64,000 nt of DNA from Lepus europaeus (GCF_033115175.1 NC_084834.1:11009294-11073293), one strand, 5' to 3'. Positions 1 through 12,324 are shown, numbered from the stretch's first letter. Numbers and translations: made by a program. The notes: generated from the letters alone by a model not told the origin.

Positions 1-190
1 CTGAACCTGTCACAACTTAGACAGCCAGTAGAACATCTTCAGCATCTCACGCCTCTACAGTTCTGGTCTTATTTGATCCTGAGTATTGCGAATGCCAGGA
101 TGACTGTGACTATGCCGGATTTTTCCCTCAAGATCCTCAATGACTTCTGATTTCGTGACTTGATGGACATGGTCTTTTTCTTATATGTGA
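1..190. other. Intron 1 sequence with no recognised feature
   Basis: No exon, repeat or RNA gene recognised. It lies upstream of the first short inverted-terminus element. Confidence 0.4.
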
Positions 191-320
191 GATACTTCAT
201 AGAAGTTCACAGGAAAATAGAATTAGAAGATATGTTTATTCAGTGCAAAAACATTTGCAATCCATACATAGTTTTTTTTTATAATTTTCAATTTTCACAA
301 ATGTTTTGAAGACACTTTAT
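191..320 (+). mobile_element. Mariner-like short inverted-terminus element, copy 1
   Basis: It starts with a form of gaagttcacaggaaa and ends with a form of ttcacaaatgttttgaagac, the degraded inverse of the start. The interior has aattagaagatatgtttatt, a gcaaaa tract, caatccatacatag, then a T-run and ataat. The same order of motifs recurs in at least nine other places here. No coding capacity, so a non-autonomous (MITE-type) element. Confidence 0.7.
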
Positions 321-372
321 ATGCATGGAAATGTAAAGAGTTCAACAAATAGTATGGAAGAAAAAAAAAAAA

Positions 373-450
373 GCTGTTCCTCAACAGTCGAGACAAGGGC
401 TGTTCAAAGTCAACGCACCGAAAGTGTCAATTTCACTTCTCACTTGAGAT
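373..450 (-). mobile_element. Possible L1 3' UTR fragment
   Basis: The segment tcaacagtcgagacaaggg and the later gtgtcaatttcacttc resemble the antisense L1 3' UTR at 30408-30470 (tcaacagtcaggacaagagc, gtgtccatttcacttc). Short and diverged, hence low confidence. Confidence 0.4.
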
Positions 451-805
451 TCTTTTTCTCTGTGGTTTAGACAGACAGGTAGAAAGGATAAATCCAAGGT
501 CCGAAGCTCCTCAGCTATGTGGCAGTTTATTTTCCTCTCACCCCATTTGGATTTGCAAGAAACTTCTTGGCTCAGAGTGGGACAGAAGACAGTCCTACAG
601 GATCACACTCCCTGGTGAGACCTTGTAGCACTTGAGTGTGTTAACATGTGAGACCCACTCCACAAAGCCATCATGACCGTGAACCCCTACTCACAAACGC
701 CATCCCTTTTTGAGACCCCTACAGTTTGACTCATTTGTAGCTCTGAGAGCTTTGCTTTTCCCCCTTGTAATGGGTGCTTTTCCAAGCAGAGTTAAAAACT
801 TATGG

Positions 806-1140
806 GAGGGCTGGCACTACGGCTCACTAGGCTAATCCTCCACCTGCAGTGCCGGCACCCCGGGTTCTAGTCCCGGTTGAGGCACCGGATTCTGTCCTGG
901 TTGCTCCTCTTCCAGTCCAGCTCTCTGCTGTGGCCCGGGAGTGCAGTGGAGGATGGCCCAAGTGCTTGGTCCCTGCACCCGCATGGGAGACCAGGAGGAA
1001 GCACCTGGCTCCTAGCTTTGGATCAGCGCAGTGTGCCGGCCATGGCGGCCATTTGGGGAGTGAACCAACGGAAGGAAGACCTTTCTCTCTGTTTTTCTCT
1101 CTCTCTCACTGTCTAACTCTGCCTGTCAAAAAAAAAAAAA
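806..1140 (+). mobile_element. CSINE, near full length
   Basis: Complete head (ctggcactacggctcacta), B-box-like ggttctagtcccgg, CT-rich stretch and poly-A end. It is flanked by the direct repeat aaacttatgg at 796-805 and 1141-1150, a clear target-site duplication. Confidence 0.93.
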
Positions 1141-1152
1141 AAACTTATGGAA

Positions 1153-1357
1153 GGCACTGGCGTTGTGGCTAAGTGGGTAAACCCATGGCCTGCAACCCTA
1201 GCACCCCATATAGGCACACTGGTTCCTTGTGGATGTCTGAGGGAGTGAACCAGCAGATGGATGACATCTCTCTCTCGCTCTCTCCCCTCCCCTCCTTCCC
1301 TCTACTCTCCCTCTCCCTCTGTAACTCTTTCAAATAAATAAATAAATCTTAAAAACA
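1153..1357 (+). mobile_element. CSINE with internal deletion
   Basis: Head (gcactggcgttgtggctaag), short body, agggagtgaaccagcagatgg, long CT tract and caaataaataaataaatct end. The central part is missing. It sits directly after the duplication of the previous CSINE. Confidence 0.85.
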
Positions 1358-1572
1358 AAACACAAAGGGGATGTGTTTTCTGTTACACCCCCTGATTAGT
1401 CTCATGTTTGAACCTGTATCTTAATCCTCCAGCTTTGTTTGTTGTGGTATCCTGTTTAACCACTGTTTAGAGCTAAATGGAAGACAATGTAATAATTTCT
1501 GATTTAAAGTTTCCAATGTTTGGTTTCATGAGACTTGATTTGCACCTATAAATAACACAGTTTCAACTTTTT

Positions 1573-2160
1573 AAACATATTTGCTTATTTGAAAAGCAAA
1601 GTGACAAGGAGAAGAAGAGACAAAGAGAAAAAGAGAGCCAGGGAGTGCAGTGGAGGATGGCCCAAGTCCTTGGGCCCTGCACCCCATGGGAGACCAGGAG
1701 AAGCACCTGGCTCCTGCCATCGGATCAGCGTGGTGCGCTGGCCGCAGCGCGCTACCGCGGCGGCCATTGGAGGGTGAACCAATGCAAAAGGAAGACCTTT
1801 CTCTCTGTCTCTCTCTCACTATCCACTCTGCCTGTCAGAAATAAAAAAAAAAGAGAGAAGGAGAAATCTTACATACACTGGTTCGCTCCCAAAATGGCCC
1901 CAACCAGTGGGGCTGAGTGTGAACTCAAAATGTCCAAAAACACCGGGGCTGGACCAAGCTGAAGCCAGGAGCCAGGAACTCCATCCAGGTCTCCAACATG
2001 CATGGCAGGGACCCAAGCACTTGGGCCATCCTCCACTGCTTTCCCAGGCTCATTAGCAGGGAACTGGATCAGAATTCATCTGGTATTCAAACTGGGGCTC
2101 TGATATGGGATGCTGGCCTCTCAAGCCATGGCTTAAACCCCTACACTGCATCAGTCCCTA
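1573..2160 (-). mobile_element. Old CSINE, interrupted by a younger CSINE
   Basis: An antisense CSINE whose tail side (1573-1637) and body side (1858-2160) are separated by a sense CSINE. The body shows the reverse-oriented ggtctccaacatgc, gcccaagcacttgggcc-like and cattagcagggaactgg blocks. Confidence 0.85.
1638..1847 (+). mobile_element. 5'-truncated CSINE nested inside another
   Basis: Starts mid-element at ccagggagtgcagtgg and ends cctgtcagaaataaaaaa. It is flanked by the direct repeat aaaaagagag (1628-1637 and 1848-1857), showing insertion into the older antisense CSINE. Confidence 0.85.
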
Positions 2161-2164
2161 ATTT

Positions 2165-5100
2165 TTTATTTTGAGAAAAGTTCAGATTACAGATAAGTTA
2201 CAAAAATAAGTCAAATTCCCACTGGCTTTTTCTCCAGCTTTCCCAGTTTACATTTTATAAGATGATACTGAAGTTATCACAAGGATACTAATCATAATGC
2301 TATTCCTGAATCACTATTGGGATTACACCAGGTTTTCTGGAAGTATTCTTTTGTTTTCCTCTTCCAAGAACTAATGTAGGATTCTACACTGCATTTATTT
2401 TCCAGGTCTCTTAATCTCTTCTAATCGGTGATGGTTGCTTAGTCTTTGATTTAAGATCTTGAGATTGATGAAGAGCCACATCAATTGTATATAGAATGTC
2501 CCTCAATACGGAACCGTATACTTTTCTTGATTAGGTTCAGAATGGATCTTGTTAGGAGGGACAACATGTGTGCAATGTACCCCTCTAATGTGCACCCTAG
2601 GAGAGGAGACATGAAGTGGACATGTCATTCCTGGTGAGGGTGAGGATCACTTAGTTACCATGCACTTAGCTCACTTGTGTTTTGCAGATTTCTTCACCGT
2701 GAAGATGGTATGACTCTCTTTGCAATTAACAAATATTTACTGAGTGCAAACACTCTGAGGACATCCAGTCATCCTGTTGCTCTTTAAATTTTCTATCACG
2801 ATTTGAATATCTACAGTGGATTTTACCTGCAGGATTATTCCTGTGGTGTTGTATGATGATATTTTTCTAACTCTGTTATTCTTTCTAAATTTTCTCTTAC
2901 TAATTTCCAAAAATTATTCTTTTTGGAAGAGATGTCTTTTTAAACCATTTTTACTGATGTATTTATCCGTACTGCAAAGACAAGAGGGTATGTATTTCAT
3001 TCTTGAGTTTATAATCCATTATCATCATTAATAGTTGAGTAGCTCAAATGTTTCTATCTTTGGCCACTGGGAACACTTCCACCATGACTCTTATTTTTAG
3101 CATTGCCTTTAGTGTAAGCTTTTCCTAACTTTGAGCTGGTACAAGATACACTAGTCTCATCCAGTATTTTTTCCTACCCCAACCCTGGAATTAACTACTT
3201 CTCAAGGATCTCTGATTCCTTTGGATGAAGGCTAAGATCAAGATTTGAATGTTAGGTATACTCATTGTTACTGGGATGTCATTGCTCATAAGTCCCTTCA
3301 GGGTACAAAGCGAAGTAATATTTTTATACACTAACCCAATTATCTCTACCCACCTATATGTATTTTCATATAAATGTATGTAACTATATCTTTCTATCAC
3401 TATCCTCTAGCTTCATTCCAATAACTCTGACCTAATGGACATCACAATTCCAGCAACTTCCTCATTATTTATAACTTCTCTCTTGATAATAAAACCATAA
3501 CTACCAATATGTGAAATACACCTTCTTATTTTTTCAACGCTACCATTCAAGTAGTTTAAAGTTCACTAAGATATGGCCCCATGAGAAACACCTTCACTCA
3601 GAAGAGCACATTTTCTGAATGCTTTTCATTTCTAATTTTACAATATTCTATCAAAATGCTACAACCTGTCCTTTCCCTTCAGTGACTTTATTGTGGTTGT
3701 GATATTCATTTTCAATATGTAATTTTCTAGCATAGTATAATTTGCTTCAAATTTCATGCCCTGTCGGGTTCCCCTCACATACATGCTGATTTTGTTAAAG
3801 TTCCTAGTAATAAAATATATTACCTGTAGTATACAATTTTGAATTTTGAGTCATGTGTCCAATACATTCTCTTATAGAAGACTTCCATCATCCAAAAACC
3901 CTTTCACATCCCACATCTGCACTCACCTACTGTCCCCAGACTCGAAACTCTAGCAAATGTTGAATATTTTCATTTCCTGTAGCTCCAGCTTTTCCAGAAT
4001 GTCATCTAAATGAAATCAGAGACAATGAAAACTTTTGAATCTGGCTTCTTTAACTTAGTACAATGCATTTAATACTTATCCATGTTGCTGTACTAGCCCA
4101 TAATTTTTTTATTGTTAAGCAGTTTTCTGTTCTACGGATGTAATATAATTTATCTATTTTGTCTGAAAGATATCTTGGTTGTTTCATGATTTTAGTGATC
4201 AAGAATAAAGCTCCTATAAATATTCATAAGAAAAATTCTGAATAAAGATAAGCTTCCTTTTCTTTTGAGTAAATACTTAACAGTAACATACTCATACTAA
4301 GGCAACAGTATGTTTATAAGAAACCAGCAACCTCCCTCTGTCACTATGCCTTTCAAATAAATAAATCTTTATAAAAAAAAAGAAACCAACAATTTTTCTA
4401 AAGTGGCTGTATAATTTTATATTCTTACAATCAATGTGTTAAAGTAGCATCTCATTATTGTTTTACTTCACATTTCTTTATGGATAATGAAATTGGTCAT
4501 CTTTTTTATATGCTCATTTGTCATACCTTTCTGGGGGATGTGTCTATAAAGCTTGACATTTTTAATAATTATTGCCTTTTACATATCCTAGATGAATTTG
4601 TCCACAAGAAATGTAATTTACAAATATTTATTCCCATTCTGTAACTTTTCATTCCTTTAGCAGAACTGAGCAGAAATTTCCAATTTTTACAAAACCCAAT
4701 TTATCTATTTTGCCTTATACCTCATATTTTGTTGTTATGTCTAAAAATTCTTTGTCTAGCCCAAATCACACATATCAGAATTTCTCCTATATTTTCTTCT
4801 AGAAGTTCTAGACTTGCATTTCTACTTACATGGTCAATGATAGCTACGTTAAATTTTGTGTAAGGTATAAGATATTGTTGAGCTTGATTTTTTAATGTGA
4901 TGACAACTATTCTAGTGTAATTTTGGGGGAAAACTATTATTTCTCCATTGAATTGTCATTGCAAACTTTGTCAAGAATTTCTTATCTGTACATGTCAATC
5001 GTGAATTTCCTTTTTTGTTCCACCAATCTATTTTTACAGATTTCCAACCAATACCACACTTTTGTTATCATCATGGCTTTATAATACTTCTTAAAATCAA

Positions 5101-5580
5101 TTAGCATTATTCCTTTAGTTTTTTCCTTCTTAAAATTTGTTTCAGCTATTCAAAGTACTTTATATTTCCACAAAAAAAAAAAACAGTAGGATAAAATTAT
5201 CAAGATCTACAAAGTGGAATTGTGACTGCAATTTTGCAGAAACCATCAACCAACTTATGGAGACTCAACATCATAACAATATAAAGCCTTCCAGGCATGG
5301 AAATAATATGGCTTCATTTCTACGGGCCTTCTTTACTTACTGTTGGCATCATTTTGCTTCTTTTCCAATATGTATGCTTTCTAATTCTTTTGATTCTCCT
5401 GTTTCACTGCTTAGGATTTTCAGGAGTATACTAAGGAAGTTCTGAGAGGGGCCATTCTTGCCTTGTTCCCAGTTTAGGGCAGGGGAGCAGGGAGATGAAT
5501 GCATTCAGTTCTACTATTGTGGGCAATGAAATCCCCAGCTGGGTTTGTTCCAGGTTCCAAGTTTGCAGATGGATATTTTA
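2165..5580 (-). mobile_element. Ancient L1, 3' UTR and distal ORF2, antisense
   Basis: The + strand reads like the reverse complement of old mammalian L1 3' regions. Examples are atgtccctcaatacgg (about 2495), ggtacaagatacactag (3138), ccctggaattaactacttctc (3182), gaataaagctcctataaatatt (4203), gtctagcccaaatcacac (4754), cttctagaagttctag (4796) and tttctccattgaattgtcat (4940). Many stops; no intact frame. It contains a 50-bp SINE tail at 4331. Exact subfamily not assigned. Confidence 0.75.
4331..4380 (+). mobile_element. Ultra-short CSINE tail insertion with target-site duplication
   Basis: Only the last 50 bp of a CSINE (ctccctctgtcactatgcc, caaataaataaatct, A-run). It is flanked by agaaaccagcaa (4319-4330) and agaaaccaacaa (4381-4392), differing at one base. 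Confidence 0.85.
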
Positions 5581-5582
5581 AA

Positions 5583-5607
5583 ATATATATATTAAAATAT
5601 ATGTATA

Positions 5608-5646
<39 letters not shown>
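5583..5646. repeat. AT microsatellite
   Basis: A nearly pure run of alternating AT with a few interruptions, between the ancient L1 and an antisense CSINE. Confidence 0.95.
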
Positions 5647-5647
<1 letters not shown>

Positions 5648-5648
<1 letters not shown>

Positions 5649-5886
5649 AAGTTTTTTGAAAGGCAGAGACAATAAAGATGGAACTCCCATCCACTGCTTC
5701 ACTCTTCAAATGCCCACAACAGCTGGGACTGGAACAGGACAAAGCCAGAAGCCAGAAACTCAGTCTGGGTCTTCCACATGGGTAGCAGGGATTCAAGTAC
5801 TTGATTCATCACCTGCTGTCTCCCAGGGTAGGCTTTAGCAGGAAGCTGGAATCAGGAGTGGAGCCAGGACTTGAATGCATCTCATA
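5648..5886 (-). mobile_element. Old CSINE
   Basis: Reverse-oriented tail (tttgaaaggcagaga), ccatccactgcttcactc, gaagccagaaac, tctgggtcttccacatggg and agcaggaagctgg blocks. Diverged copy with no clear duplication. Confidence 0.82.
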
Positions 5887-7204
5887 ATAACTCAAGCTTG
5901 CAACATACCAATAAATAATTAACTCACAAAGTATGAAGCAGGAGACTCTAGGTGACTTGCTGCAATGTCCAGCGAGGAACAAAAATGAGCTGAAATCAGG
6001 CCTGCCGTTTGCTAGTGAGATGTGCTCCTCATCTGGAGAGAAGGGGCAGAAAGGAGAGGAGGAGTCTTCACTGCCAGCCCCTTGTTTATCCCAGCGCTGG
6101 AAGCAGGCAAACACCAGACCATTCCTGGTCACATGCTGTTTCCTCCAACTTTCACTCACTGGGTTAGACGCATGCTTCTTTTCCTACCCTTCCTCTCCCA
6201 GTCAGAATATGGCCAACCATGCAGAACAAAGATGCAATGGACATAGAAGTGGCTGTTATTTGTAGATGTATTTCCCATGGGCTGGAGGAACTGAAGCTAG
6301 TCACATTTAAGCATTGACACTTTCATGGAGTTTGGAGAGGGAGCATCCCCCAAGTCACAAAAGAAAAAGAAAGAAGAGAGCCTCTTCAAAAGAGCAAAGG
6401 GTGCTGGGAAACCATCACCTCCTTGAGATTCCTTTCACATGGACTCTATTGACAATAGTATAAGCACATCTAGCAAAGGAGAAAATACTGATTTGCTTGA
6501 TTATAAATCTGTTAAATAGATCTTTGGGGGTGAAATGAACATATACAGAAAAATCAGTGAAGGAGAGTATTAGAGTGAAGCAAAAGCATCAGTTTTAGTG
6601 AAGGAAATGGAGCAATTTAAGTGTTTATAGTTTTTTTTTCCTAGTGAATACCTCTCTGCACATTAATAATTTCATTTTCTAATTGTTATATAACCCTCTT
6701 GATCATTAACCACTTTCTTTCTACTGTTTATAAGTGAACATTTCTAATCGTTAACCCCTTTCTTTCTACTGTTTATAAGTGAACACTTCTAATGCTCACT
6801 TTATAGAAAGTAAACCATATATCCTTATGTGTGCATGTGTATGTGTGTGTGAGTTTGTATGTGTGCGTGCCTATCCATAACTGCTTCCCATTCAACAAAG
6901 CATACTGACACGGCAGAAGTTTTCCTTTTAATATAAAGTACCATATGAATTTTGATGAGCTTTCATCTCTTAGGCATATGATCTCTATTTTTGGTAAAGT
7001 ACCAAAATTTAAATGTTACTCTGTCCATCATTGCAGCTAATACCTTTTTTAAATGAAGAAAATTATATTAAAGCACCCCAAATGTAATTTATAGCTGAAG
7101 ATAAAGTTGGACTTGAGTTCATATAAAAAATATTTAGGGGCCTTCCCAATGCTTCATTGTATAAAAATAAGTAGCCAATTGAGTATTCTTTAAAACAAAA
7201 CAGT
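5887..7204. other. Unassigned intron 1 sequence with one local duplication
   Basis: No exon or transposon recognised. Short frames here lack recognisable domains. Contains a 45-bp tandem duplication at 6706-6795 and a short TG-rich stretch near 6830-6870. Confidence 0.5.
6706..6795. repeat. 45-bp tandem duplication
   Basis: The unit beginning ttaacc and containing ctttctttctactgtttata is present twice, at 6706-6750 and 6751-6795, with a few differences. Confidence 0.9.
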
Positions 7205-7530
7205 ATGAGGGCCAGTGCTGTGGCTCACTTGGTTAATCCTCTGCCTGCGGCACTCGCATCCCATATGGGCACCAGGTTCTAGTCCCAGCTGCTCCTCTTC
7301 CAGTCCAGCTCTCTGCTGTGGCCCGGGAGTGCAGTGGAGGACGGCCCAAGTACTTGGGCCCTGCACCCGCATGGGAGACCAGGAGAAGCACCTGGCTCCT
7401 GGCTTTGGATTGGCACAGCACACCAGCTGTAGCGACCATTTGGGGAGTGAACCAATGGAAGGAAGACCTTTCTCTCTGTCTCTCTCTCTCTCACTGTCTA
7501 ACTCTCTGTCAAATTTAAAAAAAAAAAAGC
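7205..7530 (+). mobile_element. CSINE, near full length
   Basis: Head (gggccagtgctgtggctcac), ggttctagtcccagctg, tgggccctgcacccgcatg, CT tract and poly-A. Frames running through it are repeat-derived. Confidence 0.92.
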
Positions 7531-8312
7531 AGTGCAATGCCCTCTTTGAGTGGGTGATCATCTTTTTCAGGCATTGTTGTGTGATTTGGCAAATAGATGA
7601 AAGAATAATTTAAATATTGAAAATTCAGAGAGAAAGACTCCGTATCACATAATTTGATGACCATCAATGTTTTTGAATCATCTTTTCCTTCCTATACCTT
7701 CTGATACATGTACTTCATAATGAGATCACTTATTAATTGATATTTATTAGAACATTGATTAACATTTACACTGCAAATCTATGTCTATATAAAACAAGGT
7801 ACCCTTGAGAAATCAAAATTTAGTTTCAAATACTTTAAACTTTTAAAATGATTACAGCTACATGCAACTAAATTATCTAAATTATCTTATTTTCCTATCG
7901 TGTAATCAATACTCCTCATTTTATAAGTAGAAACCTGTTCACCAACTTATATAAAACCAATCAAGACTAGCAGTGCTGCTTTTGTCTCCATGCCCCAAGT
8001 AAATTATAGAAGATGTTCAAACAATGTCTATAAAACACCTTCTCACAATGGAATGCCTTCAACCCATGTTAATGATACCTCGAGGGTTTTTTTTTTCCCA
8101 TGTAATTCTTGTTTTACAGGTTTTTATATCTTTTTATTCACTGAATAGAATAGAAACACTATGCAAGACACTTATTTAAAACAGCTAAAGGTAAAAAGCA
8201 CTCTCAATAAAGCTGCCCTTACCTTGGTAATAAATATTAATCATGTCTGTCCAGGTAAATTCTAAATTTTGTTCGTGTTTTCATTAACAGGAAAATAAAC
8301 ACTATCTTTATT

Positions 8313-8456
8313 ATACAAGGGTATTCCCAAAATTTTGTGAAAAAATTTTTAAAAGATAAGTTAAGAAATAAGCTCCTTTTGGTCAAAACTATTCGAAATC
8401 CATGCCAAGTTTGCTCATAATACACATTTTTCATGAACTTTTGAAGACTCCTTATG
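8313..8456 (+). mobile_element. Mariner-like short inverted-terminus element, copy 2
   Basis: Begins tacaagggtattcccaaaat, interior aaaagataagtt, ggtcaaaact, gaaatccatgcc and ctcataatacac, and ends ttcatgaacttttgaagac. Same motif order as copy 1. Confidence 0.75.
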
Positions 8457-9837
8457 CAGTTAAACAACCTACTTATGGATCACCCAGTCAAGGTTTTATT
8501 TCTCTGAATATCGACTTTCCTTGCAATCATATTATCTTGCTGTAGCCAGTATTCACTCAGAGAAAGGAAAAATAAAATAAAGTAAAACTAGCCACAACCA
8601 GGTATTCTCTTAAACGTAAAAATCTGTCGCAAATAGAACTTTATGATACTTTCCATTGTCTTTTATCAGTGTCCAAAAGGGAAGAAAAATTGATAAAGCA
8701 AAGAACCACTCTTTTCCTCATTAACACCTCAGGAACATACAGTTCACACTGCATAGCGATATCATTGATGTCTGCTACTGAAACCTGAAGAATCTGTAAT
8801 CACCAGCAGTCTGGTTCTATTTGTGAAACAGATTACTATGCTTTCAGAGTGCTAACGACCAACCTCTCTAAAAATATCAAATTAGACAAAAGGTGCTACA
8901 ATATTAGAATCACCATTCACCTGAGACAACAACATCGTTTTGTAGAAATTATTCTAATCTATCTCTGGAATGAAATTCTTCACACATTAACAGTCAGCAT
9001 AATCTCTGCCTTACATGTGAAATGCGGGGCTGGGTGCATTTCCCAAACACCAGAACTCACTTAGAGCCTGTACTGAATTTGCCTCACATATAACCTTTTC
9101 AAAATTTTAAGTCTTTATATGTTTTATCACCTCTAGATTAATTCATGTGTAGTAGGCCTTTCAACAGCTTAAAAGGTTATTAGCTCATATGCAAATATAA
9201 AGTTTCCTTAATTTTTTGAAATATGAGAATAATAGCAAACAAAGAATATTTTCAAAAGATTAACAGCTACACCAGTGGAGTCCTAGGTCTAAAGTCAGAA
9301 TAACACTGTTAACCTGGGTGGCCAATTATTAAGCCAGTAGTTTTGTATAAATATTGAATCATCATTTTTCATATATAATAGAGAACCAGGAAAACTTACC
9401 TTATCTGATACAGTCTTGTTGATACCACCAAATTAGATAAAGTATATAAAGGTGCTATTCAAATCCTAGTAGTTTCCCTCACCTCAAAAAACATGATTTG
9501 CAAATTTTACACACTATTTTAGTTGGTACTTAAATATGCTCGTTAGGCTCAAATGTATCAGTTATTAAATAATGCATTTATGCTTATTATATTTAAATGT
9601 CATATCAGTTATTTATAAATAATATACTACTGATGAAATAAAAAGGGAGTAACAGCATCTTAGTATTAATTAGATCGTCTGTAAGGAAAGCTGAGCAGTA
9701 TTTTTAGATCTGCTCATGTTATTGTTATGCACCTGACACCTTGCATTTACTTTAAAGATAAGAAAATAGCACGACAGGCTTCACCAAGGACCCTGCAGGA
9801 TCATATGGAAAGGTAAATTACCAAGTAGTAAGTCAGA
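8457..9837. other. Unassigned AT-rich intron 1 sequence
   Basis: No exon or recognisable repeat. AT-rich with many stops on both strands. Confidence 0.45.
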
Positions 9838-9839
9838 GT

Positions 9840-11635
9840 GATTCTATCTGGAGCAATGTCTTACGACTATGTCAAAAGATATGGGCAATGGAAGAAGAGA
9901 AATTGCAAACCACTTGCTCTTGTGAGAACTATCTGCACATTAATGTTTATTGCAGCTCAATTCACAATAGCTAAGACCTGGAACCAACCCAAATGCCCAT
10001 CAACAGTAGACTGGATAAAGAAATTATGGGACATGTACTCCATAGAATACTATACAGCAGTAAGAAACAACGAAACCCGGTCATTTGCAACAAGATGGAG
10101 CAATCTGGAAAACATCATGCTGAGTGAATTAAGCCAGTCCCAAAGAGACAAATATCATTTGTTTTCCCTGATCGGTGACAACTGAGCGCCAAAGGGGAAA
10201 CCTGTTAAGTGAAATGGACACTATAAGAAACAATGAACTGATCAGCTCTTGTCCTGACTTTAGATGTACAATGTAATACTTTATCCTTTTTAGTATTTCT
10301 TGTTGTTGTTGTTGTTCTAGTACTAGTGGTTGAACTCAGTATTTAACACACAATTATTCTTAGGTGTTTAAATTTTAACTGAAAAGTGATCCCTGTTAAA
10401 TTTAAGAGTGGAAAAAGAGAGGGAGGAGATGTACAATTTGGGACATGCTCAATCGGACTTGCCCCAAATGGTGGAGTTAGAAATGTGCCAGGGGATTACA
10501 ACACAATCCCATCAAGGTGGCATGTACCAATGCCATCTCACTAGTTCAAGTGATCAATTTCAGCTCACAATTGATGGCTCTGATAGGTCTAAGAGTCAAA
10601 GGGATCACACAAACAAGACAAGCGTCTGCTAATACTAACTGATAGAATCAAAAAGGGAGAGAAGGATCCAATATGGGAAATGGGATTCACAGCAGACTCA
10701 TAGAATGGCATATGTCCTAAACAACACTCTGGCCTCAGAATCAGCCCTCAAGGCATTCGGATCTGGCTGAAGAGCCCATGAGAGTATAGTAGGCATGGAA
10801 AGCCAAGATAGCATGGGAAAAAAAAAAAAAGACCTAACTGAAAGATCTCTGTGAGTGAGATCCCAGTGGAAAGAACGGGGCCATCAAAGAAGGAGGTACC
10901 TTTCTCCGAAGGGAGGAGAGAACTTCCACTTTGACTATGACCCTATCGGAATGAGATCAAAGTCGGCGAACTCTAAAGGCTTCCATAGCCCTGGCAACTC
11001 ATGACTAGAGCCTAGGGAGATTACTGACGCCATGAACAGGAGTGTCAAATTGTTAAGTCAGCAACAGGAGTCACTGTGTACTTACACCCCATGTGGGATC
11101 TGTCCTTAATGTGTTGTCTAATGTGAAGTGAGGCTATAACTAGTACTGAAACAGTATTTTTATACTTTGTGTTCCTGTGTGGGTACAAACTGATGAGGTC
11201 TTTACTAATTATATACTGAATTGATCTTCTGTATATAAAGAGAATTGGAAATGAAAAAAAAAACAACCTGGTGTTAAATTGGAAATGGCATAGAAAATTA
11301 ATTAATTTTTAAAAAATATTATGTAGGATCTCTGTCTTTAATGTGCTGTACATTGTTATTTAATGCTATAATTAGTACTCCAATGGTAGTTTTTTCACTT
11401 TATGTTGCTATATGGGGCAAACTGTTGAAATCTTTACCTAATATATACTAAACTGATCTTCTGTATATAAAGAGAATTGAAAATGAATCTTTATGTGAAT
11501 GGAAGGGGAGAGGGAGCGGGAAAGGGGAAGGTTGTGGGTGGGAGGAAAGTTATGGGAGGGGGGAAGCCATTGTAACCCATAAGCTGTACTTTGGAAATTT
11601 ATATTCATTAAATAAAAGTTTAATAAATGAAAAAA
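9840..11635 (+). mobile_element. Rabbit-type L1, 5'-truncated (end of ORF2 plus 3' UTR)
   Basis: The frame at 9838-10185 ends with AKTWNQPKCPSTVDWIKK, IEYYTAVRNN and YHLFSLIGDN then stop, the L1 ORF2 C-terminus. It is followed by a long 3' UTR, a G-rich segment (gggagagggagcgggaaag, about 11507), and ttcattaaataaaagttt with a poly-A end near 11635. A second copy of the same 3' end lies in the opposite direction at 29283-30525. The 3' UTR carries an internal duplication (11093-11266 and 11327-11500). Truncated, so not able to move by itself. Confidence 0.93.
11093..11500. repeat. Tandemly duplicated block within the L1 3' UTR
   Basis: Two diverged copies about 230 bp apart, both with ggatctntnctttaatgtg, tataanntagtact and tgatcttctgtatataaaga. 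The copies differ at many sites, so the duplication is older than this insertion or was present in the source element. Confidence 0.85.
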
Positions 11636-11639
11636 AAAG

Positions 11640-12324
11640 AAAATATCTGACAATAATTGGTAGAGAGATCACAAATAACTTTTCTTCAGCTTTTTTGTCA
11701 CAGGCATCCTCATTTGCCACACCGTTGACATTAAGTATATATTAATTATCCAATGATTTTTCAATGCTTCCCACTCCTATGTCCTCTCATTTGGGTGGCT
11801 GTCATGTGCAGAAGGCACATGGGAACCCTCCCTCTGCCAAGGCTGTTTGAAAGAATACCCCATCCCAGTCAGGAGCGCAGACACATGCTGATTAGGTTTC
11901 AGCATCATTTTTTAAGGGGACACGACACTGGAGCGCAAGGTGACATAAATGAGCTAGCACAGTTCTTGGCTCACGTTGAAAACTCAGCAAGTGCTGTTTG
12001 GTCTCTGTTTGGGGATTCTGGTGCCACGGGTATTGAACTACTTCTGTTCTCCCCTTTACTTCATTATATGGTTTCGGCTTTCATTTGATTGGAATCATTC
12101 TTGAGTATTGTGTTTGGGAAAGCATGCAGAGAGGACATTTCTCCTTTTTCCCTTCTTTTAAATTATAGGTTGTTTGCTGGCTTTAAGACTTTTGAATCCT
12201 AGAGCTTTTACTCTGGATTCTGGAGAAGCTGATCAGAAAAGCTGAGCAGAGCTTAGCAGGTCCATGGGGGCTCCACAGGCAGCTCCATGGGCTGGTGCTT
12301 TTTTTATCAGGGCAAGCTGTGTTC
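11640..12324. other. Unassigned intron 1 sequence before the cyclin C pseudogene
   Basis: No exon or repeat recognised. A 111-residue open frame (11753-12088) has no domain I know. The part from about 12230 may be 5' UTR-derived sequence of the cyclin C retrocopy. Confidence 0.4.

Noticed and set aside
806..1140. tRNA-like B-box motifs (ggttctagtcccgg) as possible tRNA genes
   Set aside because: They are the Pol III promoter remnants of CSINEs. No tRNA cloverleaf with a proper anticodon arm and acceptor stem was seen.
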